Positions 23,291 to 36,837 of a stretch of DNA of 64,000 nt are shown here, one piece after another. The notes beneath the pieces are model-generated. The model did no database searches. It saw only the letters and a list, made by a program, of their open reading frames with translations, and was not told where the DNA came from. Within the stretch, counting starts at the first letter, position 1. Each line of letters opens with the position of its first letter. Both the position numbers and the translations under genes were made by a program. Origin of the DNA: Calliopsis andreniformis (lineage: Eukaryota > Arthropoda > Insecta > Hymenoptera > Andrenidae); NCBI RefSeq assembly GCF_051401765.1, contig NW_027480532.1:1364001-1428000 (forward strand). Reading direction: 5' to 3'.

Positions 23291-26200
23291 ATCTTCAATC
23301 CTCAATCCTCATTCTTCAATCCTCAATACCCAATCCTCAATCTTCAATCCTCAATCCTCAATCCTCAATCCTCAATCCTCAATCCTCAATCCTCAATCCT
23401 CAATTTTCAATCCTCATTCTTCAATCCTCAATACCCAATATTCAATCTTCAATCTTCAATCCTCAATCCTCAATCCTCAATTCTCAATCCCCTATCCCCA
23501 GTCCTCAGTCCTCAAACCTCAATCCTCAACCCTCAGCCCTCATTGTCAATCCTCAATCTTCAATCCTCAATCCTCAATCTTCAATGCTCAATACTCAATC
23601 TTCAGTCCTCAATCTTCAATCCTCAATCTTCAGTCCTCAATACTCAATCTTCGACCCTGGATCCTCAATCCTCAATCCTCAATCCTCAATCCTCGATCCT
23701 CAATCTTCAATCCTCAGTCCCATATCCTCAATCTTCAATCCTCAATCCTCAGCCCTCAATCTTCAATCCTCATTACTCAATCTTCAATCCTCAATTCTCA
23801 ATCCTCAATCCTCAGTCCTCAGTCCTCAAACCTCAATCCTCAACCCTCATCCCTCATCCACAATCCTCAATCCTCAATCTTCAATCCTCAATCCTCAGTC
23901 CTCAATACTCAATCTTCAATCATCGATCCTCAACCCTCAATCCTCAATCCTCAATCCTCGATCCTCAATCTTCAATCCTCAATCCTCAATCCTCAATCCT
24001 CAATCCTCAATTCTCAATCCTCAATCTTGAGTCCTCAGTCCTCAAACCTCAATCCTCAACCCTCATCCCTCATCCACAATCCTCAATCCTCAATCTTCAA
24101 TCCTCAATCCTCAGTCCTCAGTACCCAATCCTCAATCTTCAATCCTCAATCCTCAATCCACAATTCTCAATCCTCAATCCTCAATCCTCAGACCTCAAAC
24201 ATCAATACACAACCCTCAGACCTTGTCCTCAATCCACAATCCTCAATCTTCAATCCTCAATCCTCGATCCTCAATCCTCAATCTTCAATCCTCAATTTTC
24301 AATCCTCATTCCTCAGTCCTCAATACCCTATACTCAATCTTCAATCTTCAATCCTCAATCCTCAATCCTCAATTCTCAATCCTCTATCACCAGTCCTCAG
24401 TCCTCAAACCTCAATCCTCAACACTCAGCCCTCATCGTCAATCCTCAATCTTCAATCCTCAATCCTCAATCTTCAATGCTCAATACTCAATCTTCAGTTC
24501 TCAATCTTCAATTCTGAATCCTCAGTCCTCAATCCTCAGCCCTCAATGTTCAATCCTCATTACTCAATCTTCAATCCTCAATTCTCAATCCTCAATCCTC
24601 AATCCTCATTCTTCAATCCTCAATACACAATCCTCAATCCTCAATCCTCAATCCTCAATCCTCAATTCTCAATCCGCAATCCTCAATCCTCAGACCTCAA
24701 ACATCAATACTCAACCCTCAGTCCTCGTCCTCAATCCACAAACCTCAATCCTCAATCCTCAGTCCTCAATCCTCAATCCTCAATCTTCAATCCTCGATCC
24801 TCAATCTTCAATCCTCAGTCCCAAATCCTCAATCTTCAATCCTCAATCCTCAGCCTTCAATCTTCAATCCTCATTACTCAATCTTCAATCCTCAATTCTC
24901 AATCCTCAGTCCTCAATCCTCAATTCTCAATCCTCAATCCTCAGTCCTCAGTCCTCAAACCTCAATCCTCAACCCTCAGACCTCATCCTCTATCCTCAAT
25001 CCTCAACCCTCAATCCTCAACCTTCAATCCTCGATACTCAATATTCAATACTCAATACTCAATCCTCAATCCTCAATCCTCAATCCTCAATCCTCATTCT
25101 TCAATCCTCAATACACAATCCTCAATCTTCAATCCTCAATCCTCAACCCTCAGCCCTCATCCTCAATCCTCAATCCTCAACCCTCAATACTCAATCTTCA
25201 ATACTCGATACTCAGTCTTCTATCCTCAATCCTCAGATCTCAAACCTCAATTCTGAATCCTCAGCCCTGAATCCTCAATCTTCGGCCCTCAGTCCACAAC
25301 AATCAGTAGTGAATCCTCAATCCTCAATAGAATATCCTCAACTCACAGTTTTCAATACTCAATACTCAATCTGCAGTCTTCAAACCTCTATCCACAAACA
25401 TCAATTCTCATCACTCAACCCTCAACACTCAGTCCTCAATGTTCGATTCTCAATCCTCAATCCTCAATCCTCAATCGTTAATCTTCAATCCCCAATACTC
25501 AATCTGCAATCCTCAATCCTCAATCCTCAATCCTCAATCCTCATTCTTCAATCCTCAATACGAAATCCTCAATCTTCAATCCTCAATCCTCAATCCTAAA
25601 TTCTCAATCCTCAATCCTCGATCCTCAGACCTTAAACATCAATACTCAACCCTCAGTCCTCGTCCTCAATCCACAACCCTCAATCCTCAATCCTCAATCT
25701 TCAATCATCAATATACAATCTTCAGTCCTCAAGCCTCAATACTCAATCCTCAATCCTCAATCCTCAATGTTCAATCCGCTATACCCAATCCTCAATGTTC
25801 GGTCCTCAATCCTCAATCCTCAATCCTCAATCCTCAATCCTCAATCCTCAATCCTCAATACTCAATCCTCAATCCTCAGTCTCCAAACATCGATCCTCAA
25901 TCTTCAATCCTCAAAACTCAATCTTCAATCATCGATCCTCAATACTCAATCCTCAATCCTCAATCCTCAATCGTCAGTCTTCAATCCTCAATACTCAATC
26001 TTCAATCCTCAATCCTCAATCCTCAATCCTCAACCCTCATTCCTCAATCCTCATTACCCAATCCTCAATCTTCAATCCTCATTCCTCAATCCTCAATTCT
26101 CAATCCTCAATCCTCAGACCTCAGTCCTCAAACCTCAATCCTCAATCCTCAGCCCTCATCCTCAATCCTCAATCCTCAACCCTCAATCCTCAATCTTCAA

Positions 26201-26675
26201 TACTCGATACTCAATCTTCAATCCTCAATCCTCAGTCCTCAAACCTCAATTCTGAGTCCTCAGCCCTGAATCCTCAATCTTCGGCCCTCAGTCCTCAACA
26301 ATCAGTTGTCAATCCTCAATCCTCAATAGAATATCCTCAATCCACAGTTTTCAACACTCAATACTCAATCAGCAATCTTCAAACCTCTATCCACAAACAT
26401 CAATTCTCATCACTCAACCCTCAACACTCAGTCCTCAATGTTGAAGCCTCAATCCTCAATCCTCAATCCTCATTCGTCAATCTTCAATCCTCAATACTCA
26501 ATCTTCGATCCTCAATCCTCAATCCTCAATACTCAATCCTCAATCCTCATTCGTCAATCTTCAATCCTCAATACTCAATCTTCGATTATCAATCCTCAAT
26601 CCTCAATACTCAATACTCAATCCTCAATTTTCTATCCTCATTCTTCAATCCTCAATACCCAATACTCAATCTTCA
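23291..26675. repeat. 3483-base higher-order repeat, copy 1, with 105-base deletion
   Basis: First of about 2.4 copies. Against copy 2 the offset is 3385 at 23431-23584, 3378 from 24028 after one extra heptamer in this copy, and 3483 from 24538 after a 105-base (15-unit) deletion. TAGAATA blocks at 25328 and 26327 pair with 28811 and 29810. The full unit has ten 6-base units, giving 489 x 7 + 10 x 6 = 3483. Confidence 0.85.
24517..24538. other. Junction of a 105-base (15-heptamer) deletion
   Basis: At this point copy 1 passes from the CAATTCTGAATCCTCAGTCC context directly to CAGCCCTCAATGTTC. Copy 2 (27895-28021), 31378-31504, 41832-41967 and 50030-50155 all carry the intervening units, including the CCTGGATCC marker. 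The loss is exactly fifteen units, so the 7-base register is preserved. Confidence 0.85.
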
Positions 26676-29600
26676 ATCTCCAATCCTCAATCCTCAATCC
26701 TCAATCCTCATTCTTCAATCCTCAATACCCAATCCTCAATCTTCAATCCTCAATCCTCAATCCTCAATCCTCAATCCTCAATCCTCAATTTTCAATCCTC
26801 ATTCTTCAATCCTCAATACCCAATATTCAATCTTCAATCTTCAATCCTCAATCCTCAATCCTCAATTCTCAATCCCCTATCCCCAGTCCTCAGTCCTCAA
26901 ACCTCAATCCCCAACCCTCAGCCCTCATTGTCAATCCTCAATCTTCAATCCTCAATCCTCAATCTTCAATGCTCAATACTCAATCTTCAGTCCTCAATCT
27001 TCAATCCTCAATCCTCAGTCCTCAATACTCAATCTTCGACCCTGGATCCTCAATCCTCAATCCTCAATCCTCAATCCTCGATCCTCAATCTTCAATCCTC
27101 AGTCCCATATCCTCAATCTTCAATCCTCAATCCTCAGCCCTCAATCTTCAATCCTCATTACTCAATCTTCAATCCTCAATTCTCAATCCTCAATCCTCAG
27201 TCCTCAGTCCTCAAACCTCAATCCTCAACCCTCATCCCTCATCCACAATCCTCAATCCTCAATCTTCAATCCTCAATCCTCAGTCCTCAATACTCAATCT
27301 TCAATCATCGATCCTCAACCCTCAATCCTCAATCCTCAATCCTCGATCCTCAATCTTCAATCCTCAATCCTCAATCCTCAATCCTCAATTCTCAATCCTC
27401 AATCCTGAGTCCTCAGTCCTCAAACCTCAATCCTCAACCCTCATCCCTCATCCACAATCCTCAATCCTCAATCTTCAATCCTCAATCCTCAGTCCTCAGT
27501 ACCCAATCCTCAATCTTCAATCCTCAATCCTCAATCCACAATTCTCAATCCTCAATCCTCAATCCTCAGACCTCAAACATCAATACACAACCCTCAGACC
27601 TTGTCCTCAATCCACAATCCTCAATCTTCAATCCTCAATCCTCGATCCTCAATCCTCAATCTTCAATCCTCAATTTTCAATCCTCATTCCTCAGTCCTCA
27701 ATACCCTATACTCAATCTTCAATCTTCAATCCTCAATCCTCAATCCTCAATTCTCAATCCTCTATCACCAGTCCTCAGTCCTCAAACCTCAATCCTCAAC
27801 ACTCAGCCCTCATCGTCAATCCTCAATCTTCAATCCTCAATCCTCAATCTTCAATGCTCAATACTCAATCTTCAGTTCTCAATCTTCAATCCTGAATCCT
27901 CAGTCCTCAATACTCAATCTTCAATCCTGGATCCTCCATCCTCAATCCTCAATCCTCAATCCTCGATCCTCTATCTTCAATCCTCAGTCCCAAATCCTCA
28001 ATCTTCAATCCTCAATCCTCAGCCCTCAATGTTCAATCCTCATTACTCAATCTTCAATCCTCAATTCTCAATCCTCAATCCTCAATCCTCATTCTTCAAT
28101 CCTCAATACACAATCCTCAATCCTCAATCCTCAATCCTCAATCCTCAATTCTCAATCCGCAATCCTCAATCCTCAGACCTCAAACATCAATACTCAACCC
28201 TCAGTCCTCGTCCTCAATCCACAAACCTCAATCCTCAATCCTCAGTCCTCAATCCTCAATCCTCAATCTTCAATCCTCGATCCTCAATCTTCAATCCTCA
28301 GTCCCAAATCCTCAATCTTCAATCCTCAATCCTCAGCCTTCAATCTTCAATCCTCATTACTCAATCTTCAATCCTCAATTCTCAATCCTCAGTCCTCAAT
28401 CCTCAATTCTCAATCCTCAATCCTCAGTCCTCAGTCCTCAAACCTCAATCCTCAACCCTCAGACCTCATCCTCTATCCTCAATCCTCAACCCTCAATCCT
28501 CAACCTTCAATCCTCGATACTCAATATTCAATACTCAATACTCAATCCTCAATCCTCAATCCTCAATCCTCAATCCTCATTCTTCAATCCTCAATACACA
28601 ATCCTCAATCTTCAATCCTCAATCCTCAACCCTCAGCCCTCATCCTCAATCCTCAATCCTCAACCCTCAATACTCAATCTTCAATACTCGATACTCAGTC
28701 TTCTATCCTCAATCCTCAGATCTCAAACCTCAATTCTGAATCCTCAGCCCTGAATCCTCAATCTTCGGCCCTCAGTCCACAACAATCAGTAGTGAATCCT
28801 CAATCCTCAATAGAATATCCTCAACTCACAGTTTTCAATACTCAATACTCAATCTGCAGTCTTCAAACCTCTATCCACAAACATCAATTCTCATCACTCA
28901 ACCCTCAACACTCAGTCCTCAATGTTCGATTCTCAATCCTCAATCCTCAATCCTCAATCGTTAATCTTCAATCCCCAATACTCAATCTGCAATCCTCAAT
29001 CCTCAATCCTCAATCCTCAATCCTCATTCTTCAATCCTCAATACCAAATCCTCAATCTTCAATCCTCAATCCTCAATCCTAAATTCTCAATCCTCAATCC
29101 TCGATCCTCAGACCTTAAACATCAATACTCAACCCTCAGTCCTCGTCCTCAATCCACAACCCTCAATCCTCAATCCTCAATCTTCAATCATCAATATACA
29201 ATCTTCAGTCCTCAAGCCTCAATACTCAATCCTCAATCCTCAATCCTCAATGTTCAATCCGCTATACCCAATCCTCAATGTTCGGTCCTCAATCCTCAAT
29301 CCTCAATCCTCAATCCTCAATCCTCAATCCTCAATCCTCAATACTCAATCCTCAATCCTCAGTCTCCAAACATCGATCCTCAATCTTCAATCCTCAAAAC
29401 TCAATCTTCAATCCTCGATCCTCAATACTCAATCCTCAATCCTCAATCCTCAATCGTCAGTCTTCAATCCTCAATACTCAATCTTCAATCCTCAATCCTC
29501 AATCCTCAATCCTCAACCCTCATTCCTCAATCCTCATTACCCAATCCTCAATCTTCAATCCTCATTCCTCAATCCTCAATTCTCAATCCTCAATCCTCAG

Positions 29601-30158
29601 ACCTCAGTCCTCAAACCTCAATCCTCAATCCTCAGCCCTCATCCTCAATCCTCAATCCTCAACCCTCAATCCTCAATCTTCAATACTCGATACTCAATCT
29701 TCAATCCTCAATCCTCAGTCCTCAAACCTCAATTCTGAGTCCTCAGTCCTGAATCCTCAATCTTCGGCCCTCAGTCCTCAACAATCAGTTGTCAATCCTC
29801 AATCCTCAATAGAATATCCTCAATCCACAGTTTTCAACACTCAATACTCAATCAGCAATCTTCAAACCTCTATCCACAAACATCAATTCTCATCACTCAA
29901 CCCTCAACACTCAGTCCTCAATGTTGAAGCCTCAATCCTCAATCCTCAATCCTCATTCGTCAATCTTCAATCCTCAATACTCAATCTTCGATCCTCAATC
30001 CTCAATCCTCAATACTCAATCCTCAATCCTCATTCGTCAATCTTCAATCCTCAATACTCAATCTTCGATCCTCAATCCTCAATCCTCAATACTCAATACT
30101 CAATCCTCAATTTTCTATCCTCATTCTTCAATCCTCAATACCCAATACTCAATCTTCA
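26676..30158. repeat. 3483-base higher-order repeat, copy 2
   Basis: Full-length copy. GGATCC occurs at about 27046 and 27929 and recurs 3483 bases later at about 30529 and 31412. It contains the subfamily II block (TAGAATA 28811) and the subfamily I block (29810). About 27.0-31.3 kb is also found at 41.0-45.2 kb, at offset 13940 that becomes 13934 after 43.47 kb. Confidence 0.88.
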
Positions 30159-31637
30159 ATCTCCAATCCTCAATCCTCAATCCTCAATCCTCATTCTTCA
30201 ATCCTCAATACCCAATCCTCAATCTTCAATCCTCAATCCTCAATCCTCAATCCTCAATCCTCAATCCTCAATTTTCAATCCTCATTCTTCAATCCTCAAT
30301 ACCCAATATTCAATCTTCAATCTTCAATCCTCAATCCTCAATCCTCAATTCTCAATCCCCTATCCCCAGTCCTCAGTCCTCAAACCTCAATCCTCAACCC
30401 TCAGCCCTCATTGTCAATCCTCAATCTTCAATCCTCAATCCTCAATCTTCAATGCTCAATACTCAATCTTCAGTCCTCAATCTTCAATCCTCAATCCTCA
30501 GTCCTCAATACTCAATCTTCGACCCTGGATCCTCAATCCTCAATCCTCAATCCTCAATCCTCGATCCTCAATCTTCAATCCTCAGTCCCATATCCTCAAT
30601 CTTCAATCCTCAATCCTCAGCCCTCAATCTTCAATCCTCATTACTCAATCTTCAATCCTCAATTCTCAATCCTCAATCCTCAGTCCTCAGTCCTCAAACC
30701 TCAATCCTCAACCCTCATCCCTCATCCACAATCCTCAATCCTCAATCTTCAATCCTCAATCCTCAGTCCTCAATACTCAATCTTCAATCATCGATCCTCA
30801 ACCCTCAATCCTCAATCCTCAATCCTCGATCCTCAATCTTCAATCCTCAATCCTCAATCCTCAATCCTCAATTCTCAATCCTCAATCCTGAGTCCTCAGT
30901 CCTCAAACCTCAATCCTCAACCCTCATCCCTCATCCACAATCCTCAATCCTCAATCTTCAATCCTCAATCCTCAGTCCTCAGTACCCAATCCTCAATCTT
31001 CAATCCTCAATCCTCAATCCACAATTCTCAATCCTCAATCCTCAATCCTCAGACCTCAAACATCAATACACAACCCTCAGACCTTGTCCTCAATCCACAA
31101 TCCTCAATCTTCAATCCTCAATCCTCGATCCTCAATCCTCAATCTTCAATCCTCAATTTTCAATCCTCATTCCTCAGTCCTCAATACCCTATACTCAATC
31201 TTCAATCTTCAATCCTCAATCCTCAATCCTCAATTCTCAATCCTCTATCACCAGTCCTCAGTCCTCAAACCTCAATCCTCAACACTCAGCCCTCATCGTC
31301 AATCCTCAATCTTCAATCCTCAATCCTCAATCTTCAATGCTCAATACTCAATCTTCAGTTCTCAATCTTCAATCCTGAATCCTCAGTCCTCAATACTCAA
31401 TCTTCAATCCTGGATCCTCAATCCTCAATCCTCAATCCTCAATCCTCGATCCTCTATCTTCAATCCTCAGTCCCAAATACTCAATCTTCAATCCTCAATC
31501 CTCAGCCCTCAATGTTCAATCCTCATTACTCAATCTTCAATCCTCAATTCTCAATCCTCAATCCTCAATCCTCATTCTTCAATCCTCAATACACAATCCT
31601 CAATCCTCAATCCTCAATCCTCAATCCTCAATCCTCA
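30159..31637. repeat. 3483-base higher-order repeat, copy 3 (partial)
   Basis: Colinear with copy 2 up to about 31637. There copy 2 continues to CAATTCTCAATCCGC, while this copy continues a canonical run and then CAATTTTCAATCC. It is therefore a truncated third unit, about 1.48 kb long. Confidence 0.85.
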
Positions 31638-32460
31638 ATCCTCAATCCTCAATTTTCAATCCTCATTCTTCAATCCTCAATACCCAATACCCAATCTTCA
31701 ATCTTCAATCCTCAATCCTCAATCCTCAATTCTCAATCCTCTATCCCCAGTCCTCAGTCCTCAAACCTCAATCCTCAACCCTCAGCCCTCATTGTCAATC
31801 CTCAATCTTCAATCCTCAATCCTCAATCTTCAATGCTCAATACTCAATCTTCAGTCCTCAACCTTCAATCCTCAATCCTCAGTCCTCAATACTCAATCTT
31901 CAATCCTGGATCCTCAATCCTCAATCCTCAATCCTCAATCCTCGATCCTCTATCTTCAATCCTCAGTCCCAAATCCTCAATCTTCAATCCTCAATCCTCA
32001 GCCCTCAATGTTCAATCCTCATTACTCAATCTTCAATCCTCAATTCTCAATCCTCAATCCTCAATCCTCATTCTTCAATCCTCAATACACAATCCTCGAT
32101 CCTCAATCCTCAATCCTCAATCCTCAATTCTCAATCCGCAATCCTCAATCCTCAGACCTCAAACATCAATACTCAACCCTCAGTCCTCGTCCTCAATCCA
32201 CAAACCTCAATCCTCAATCCTCAGTCTTCAATCCTCAATCCTCAATCTTCAATCCTCAATCCTCAATACTCAATCCTCAATCCTCAATCCTCAATCTTCA
32301 ATCCTCAATCCTCAATCCTCAATCCTCAATCTTCAATCCTCAATACTCAATCTGCAATCCTCAATCCTCAATCCTCAATCCTCAATCCTCATTCTTCAAT
32401 CCTCAATACCGAATCCTCAATCTTCAATCCTCAATCCTCAATCCTCAACCCTCATCCCTC
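31638..32460. repeat. Bridge segment shared with 47.2, 51.9 and 56.7 kb
   Basis: Matches 47227 onward at offset 15589 (CAATTTTC about 31650/47239; CAGTCTTC 32222/47811), and is related to 51.94 kb and 56.73 kb. It contains CCTGGATCC and the CTGTTAC-free canonical runs typical of the array; no gene is visible. It joins the truncated 3483-base copy to the 5.1-kb block. Confidence 0.75.
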
Positions 32461-32588
32461 AATCCTCAATGTTCAATCCTCAATTCCCAATCCTCAATCT
32501 TCAATCCTCAATCCTCAATCCTCAATCCTCAAACCTCAATCCTCAGTCCTGAAACCTCAATCCTGAATCCTCAATCCTGAATCCTCAA

Positions 32589-32756
32589 CCTTCAGCCCTG
32601 AGTCCTCAACGGTCAGTTGTCAATCCTCAATCCTCAATAGAATATCCTCAATTCACAGTTTTCAATACTCAATTCTCAATCTGCAATCTTCAGATCTCTA
32701 TCCACAAACATCAATTCTCATCACTCAACCCTCAATACTCAGTCCCTAATCCTCAA
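32589..32756. repeat. Diverged 24-unit block, subfamily III-b (CAACGGTCAG)
   Basis: A relative of subfamily III with CAACGGTCAG instead of CAACGATCAG and CAATTCTCAATCTGC instead of CAATACTCAACCTGC. TAGAATA is at 32638. Copies at 53250 and 57484 follow the three copies of the 5.1-kb block. Confidence 0.85.
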
Positions 32757-32944
32757 TCTTCAAACCTCAACCCTCAATCCTCAATACTCAATCATCAATC
32801 CTCAATCCTCAATCCTCAATCCTCAATCCTCAACCGTCAATCTTCAATCCTCAGACCTCAAACATCAACACTCAACCCTCAGTCCTCGCCCTCAATCCAC
32901 AACCCTCAATCCTCAACCCTCAACCATCAATCCTCAATACTCAA

Positions 32945-33130
32945 CCATCAATCCTCAATTCTCAATACTCAATAGCATATCCTGAATTCTCATGGTTCAA
33001 TACTCAACCCACAATATTCAATATTCAAACCTCAATCCTCAAACATCTATTCTCAACACTCAATCCCCAACACTCAGTCCTCTCTCTTCAATCCTCCATC
33101 CTCTACCCTCAATCCTCAAGCGTCAATCCT
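32945..33130. repeat. Most diverged block (TAGCATA, CATGGTTC)
   Basis: Contains TAGCATA (32973), CCTGAATTCTCATGG, CCCACAATATTC, TATTCAA, CATCTATTC and CCTCTCTC. Even here the units stay in 7-base register. It recurs at 53585 and 57819. Its TGG, TATTC and CTCTC content makes it the stretch least like the consensus, and a good locus-specific probe target. Confidence 0.83.
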
Positions 33131-35314
33131 CAATCCTCAATACACAACCCTCTATCCTCAGTCCTCAAACCTCAATCCCGAATCCTCAATCCTGAATCCT
33201 CAATCTTCAGCCCTCAGTCCTCAACAATCAATTGTCAATCCTCAATCCTCAATAGAATATCCTCAATTCACAGTTTTCAATACTCAATCCCCATTCTTCA
33301 GTCTTCAAACCTCAATCCACAAACATCAATTCCCATCACTCAACCCTCAACACTCAGTCCTCAATCATCAATCCTCAATCCTCATTCTTCAATCCTCAAT
33401 ACCCAATACTCAATCTTCAATCTTCAATCCTCAATCCTCAATCCTCAATTCTCAATCCTCAATCCTCAATCCTCAATCCTCAATCTTCAATCCTCAATGC
33501 TCAATCTTCAATCCTCATTCCTCAATCCCGAATCCTCAATCCTCATTCTTCAATCCTCAGTACCAAATCCTCAACCTTCAATCCTCAATCCTCAATCCTC
33601 AATTCTCAATCCTCAATCCTCGATCCTCAGACCTCAAACATCAATACTCAACCCTCAGTCCTCGTCCTCAATCCACAACACTCAATCCTCAATCCTCAAT
33701 CTTCAATCATCAATATACAATCTTCAGTCCTCAATCCTCAATACTCAATCCTCAAACCTCAATCCTCCATGTTCAATCCGCGATACCCAATCCTCAATGT
33801 TCAGTCCTCAATCCTCAATCCTCAATCCTCAATCCTCAATCCTCAATCCTCAATCCTCAATCCTCAGTCCCCAAACCTCAATCCTCAATTTTCAATCCCC
33901 AATACTCAGTCTTCAATCATCGATCCTCAATACTCAATCCTCAATCGTCAATCCTCAATCCTCAATCCTCATTCTTCAATCCTCAATACCCAATCCTCAA
34001 TCCTCAATCTTTAATCCTCAATCCTCAATCCTCAATTCTAAATCCTCAATCCTCAGTCCACAGTCCTCAAACCTCAATCCTCAACCCTCATCCCTCATCC
34101 TCAATCCTCAATCTTCAATCCTCAATACTGAATCCTCAATACTCAATCTTCAACCCTCAATCCTCAATTCTTAATCGTCAATCCTCAATCCTCAATCCTC
34201 AATCCTCAATCCTCAATCCTCAATCGTCAGTCTTCAATCCTCAATACTCAATCTCCAATCCTCAATCCTCAATCCCCAATCCTCAATCCTCAATCCTCAA
34301 CCCTCAATCCTCAATCCTCAGTCCCCAAACCTCAATCCTCATGCTTCAATCCTCAATACTCAGTCCTCAATCCTCGATCCTCAATTCTCAATCCTCAATC
34401 CTCAATCCTCAATCGCCAGTCTTCAATCCTCAATACTCAATCTTCAATCCTCAATCCTCAACCCTCAATCTTCAATCCTCAATCCTCATTCTTCAATCCT
34501 CAATACCCAATCCTCAATCTTCAATCCTCAATCCTCAACCCTCAATTCTCAATCCTCCATTCTCAGTCCTCAGTCCTCAAACCTCAATCCTCAACTCTCA
34601 GTCCTCAGTCCTCAAACATCAATCCTCAACCCCCATCCCTCATCCTAAATCCTCAATCCTCATTCTCCAATCCTCAATCCTCAATCCTCAATACTCAATC
34701 TTCAATACTCAATTCTCAATCGTCAGTCTTCAATCCTCAATACTCAATCTTCAATCCTCAATCCTCAATCCGCAATCCTCAATCTTCAATCCTCAATCCT
34801 CAATCCTCAATCCTCAATCCTCAATCTTCAATCCTCAATACTCAATCTTCAATCATCAATCCTCAATCCTCAATCCTCAATCCTCAATCCTCAATCCTCA
34901 TTCTTCAATCCTCAATACCCAATCCTCAATCCTCAATCTTCAATCCTCAATCCTCATTCCTCGATACTTAATCTTCAATCCTCAATCCTGAATTCTCAAT
35001 CCTCAATCCTCAATCCTCAATCCTCAATCGTCAATCCTCAATCCTCAATACTCAATTGTCAGTCTTCAATCCTCAATACTTAATCTTCAATCCTCAATCC
35101 TCAATCCTCAATCCTCAATCCTCATTCTTCAATCCACAATACCCAATCCTCAATCTTCAATCCTCAATCCTCAATCCTCAATCCTCAATAGTCAATCTTC
35201 AATCCTCAACCCTCAATCCTCAATCCTCAGTCTTCAATCCTCAATACTCAATCTTCAATCCTCAATCCTCAGTCCTCAAACCTCAGTTCTGAATCCTTAA
35301 CCCTGAATCCTTAA

Positions 35315-35482
35315 TCCTCGGCCCTCAGTCCTCAACAATCAGTCGTCTATCCTCAATCCTCAATAGAATATCCACAATTCACAGCTTTCAATACTCAATA
35401 CTCAATCTGCAGTCTTCAAACCTCTATCCACAAACGTCAATTCTCATCACTCAACCCTCAACACTCAGTCCTCAATGTTCAA
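35315..35482. repeat. Diverged 24-unit block, subfamily VI (GTCTATCC)
   Basis: Marked by CAGTCGTCTATCC, ATCCACAATTCACAGC and AAACGTCAATTC. TAGAATA is at 35364. The partner at 60210 is identical in these markers, and 39253 is a more distant member (GTTGTCTATCC, CAGTTTCC). Confidence 0.82.
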
Positions 35483-36837
35483 TCCTCAATCCTCAATCCT
35501 CAATCCTCAATCGTCAATCTTCAATCCTCAATACTCAATCTTCAATCCTCAATCCTCAATCCTCAATCCTCAATCCTCAATCCTCATTCTTCAATCCTCA
35601 ATACCCAATCCTCAATCTTCAATCCTCAATCCTCAATCCACAATTCTCAATCTTCAATCCTCAATCCTCAATCCTCATTCATCAATCCTCAATACCCAAT
35701 CCTCAATCCTCAATCGTCGGTCTTCAATCCTCAATACTCAATCTTCAATCCTCAATCCTCAATCCTCAATCCTCAATCCTCAATCCTCATTCTTCAATCC
35801 TCAATACCCAATCCTCAATCCTCGATATATAATCCTCAATCCTGAATCCTCAATTCTCAATCCTCAGTCCTCAGGCCTCAGTCCTCAAACCTCAATCCTC
35901 AACCCTCATTCCTCATCCTCAATCCTCAATCCTCAATCTTCAATCCTCTATCCTCAATCCTCAATACTTAATCTTCAACCCTCAAACCTCAATTCTCAAT
36001 CCTCAATCCTCAATCCTCAATCCTCAATCCTCAATCCTCAATCCTCAATTGTCAGTCTTCAATCCTCAATACTTAATCTTCAATCCTCAATCCTCAATCC
36101 TCAATCCTCAATCCTCAATTCTCAATCCTCAGTCCTCAGTCCTCAGTCCTCCAAGCTCAATCCTCAACCCTCATTCCTCATCCTCAATCCTCAATCCTCA
36201 ATCCTGAATCCTGAATCCTCAATCCTCAATCTTCAATCCTCAGTACTCAATCTGCAATCCTCAATCCTCAATCCTCAATCCTCAATCCTCATTCTTCAAT
36301 CCTCAATACCGAATCCTCAATCTTCAATCCCCAATCCTCAATCCTCAATCCTCATCCCTCAATCCTCAATGTTCAAACTTCAATCCTCAGTCCCAAATCC
36401 TCAATCTTCACTCCTCAATACTCAACCCTCAATCTTCAATCCTCAATACTCAATCTTCAATCCTCAATCATCAATCCTCAATCCTCAATCCTCAATCCTC
36501 ATTCTTCAATCCTCAATACCCAATCCTCAATCTTCAATCCTCAATCCTCAGTCCTCAATTCTCAATCCTCAATCCTCAATCCTCGGACCTCAAACACCAA
36601 TACTCAACCCTCAGTACTCGTCCTCAATCCACAGCCCTCAATCCCCAATCCTCAATCTTCAATCATCAATATTCAATCTTCAATCCTCAATCCTCAATCC
36701 TCAATCCTCAACCCTCAATGATCAATCCGCAATACCCAATCCTCAATCTTCAATCCTCAATCCTCAATCCTCAATCCTCATTCCTCAATCCTCAATCCTC
36801 AGACCTCAGACCTCAATCTTGAATCCTGAATCCTCAA

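Noticed and set aside
32992..33195. Small separate gene in the TAGCATA block
   Set aside because: The only distinct residues are at the start, and after about ten codons it becomes the ordinary heptapeptide. The start codon comes from the CATGG variant unit.
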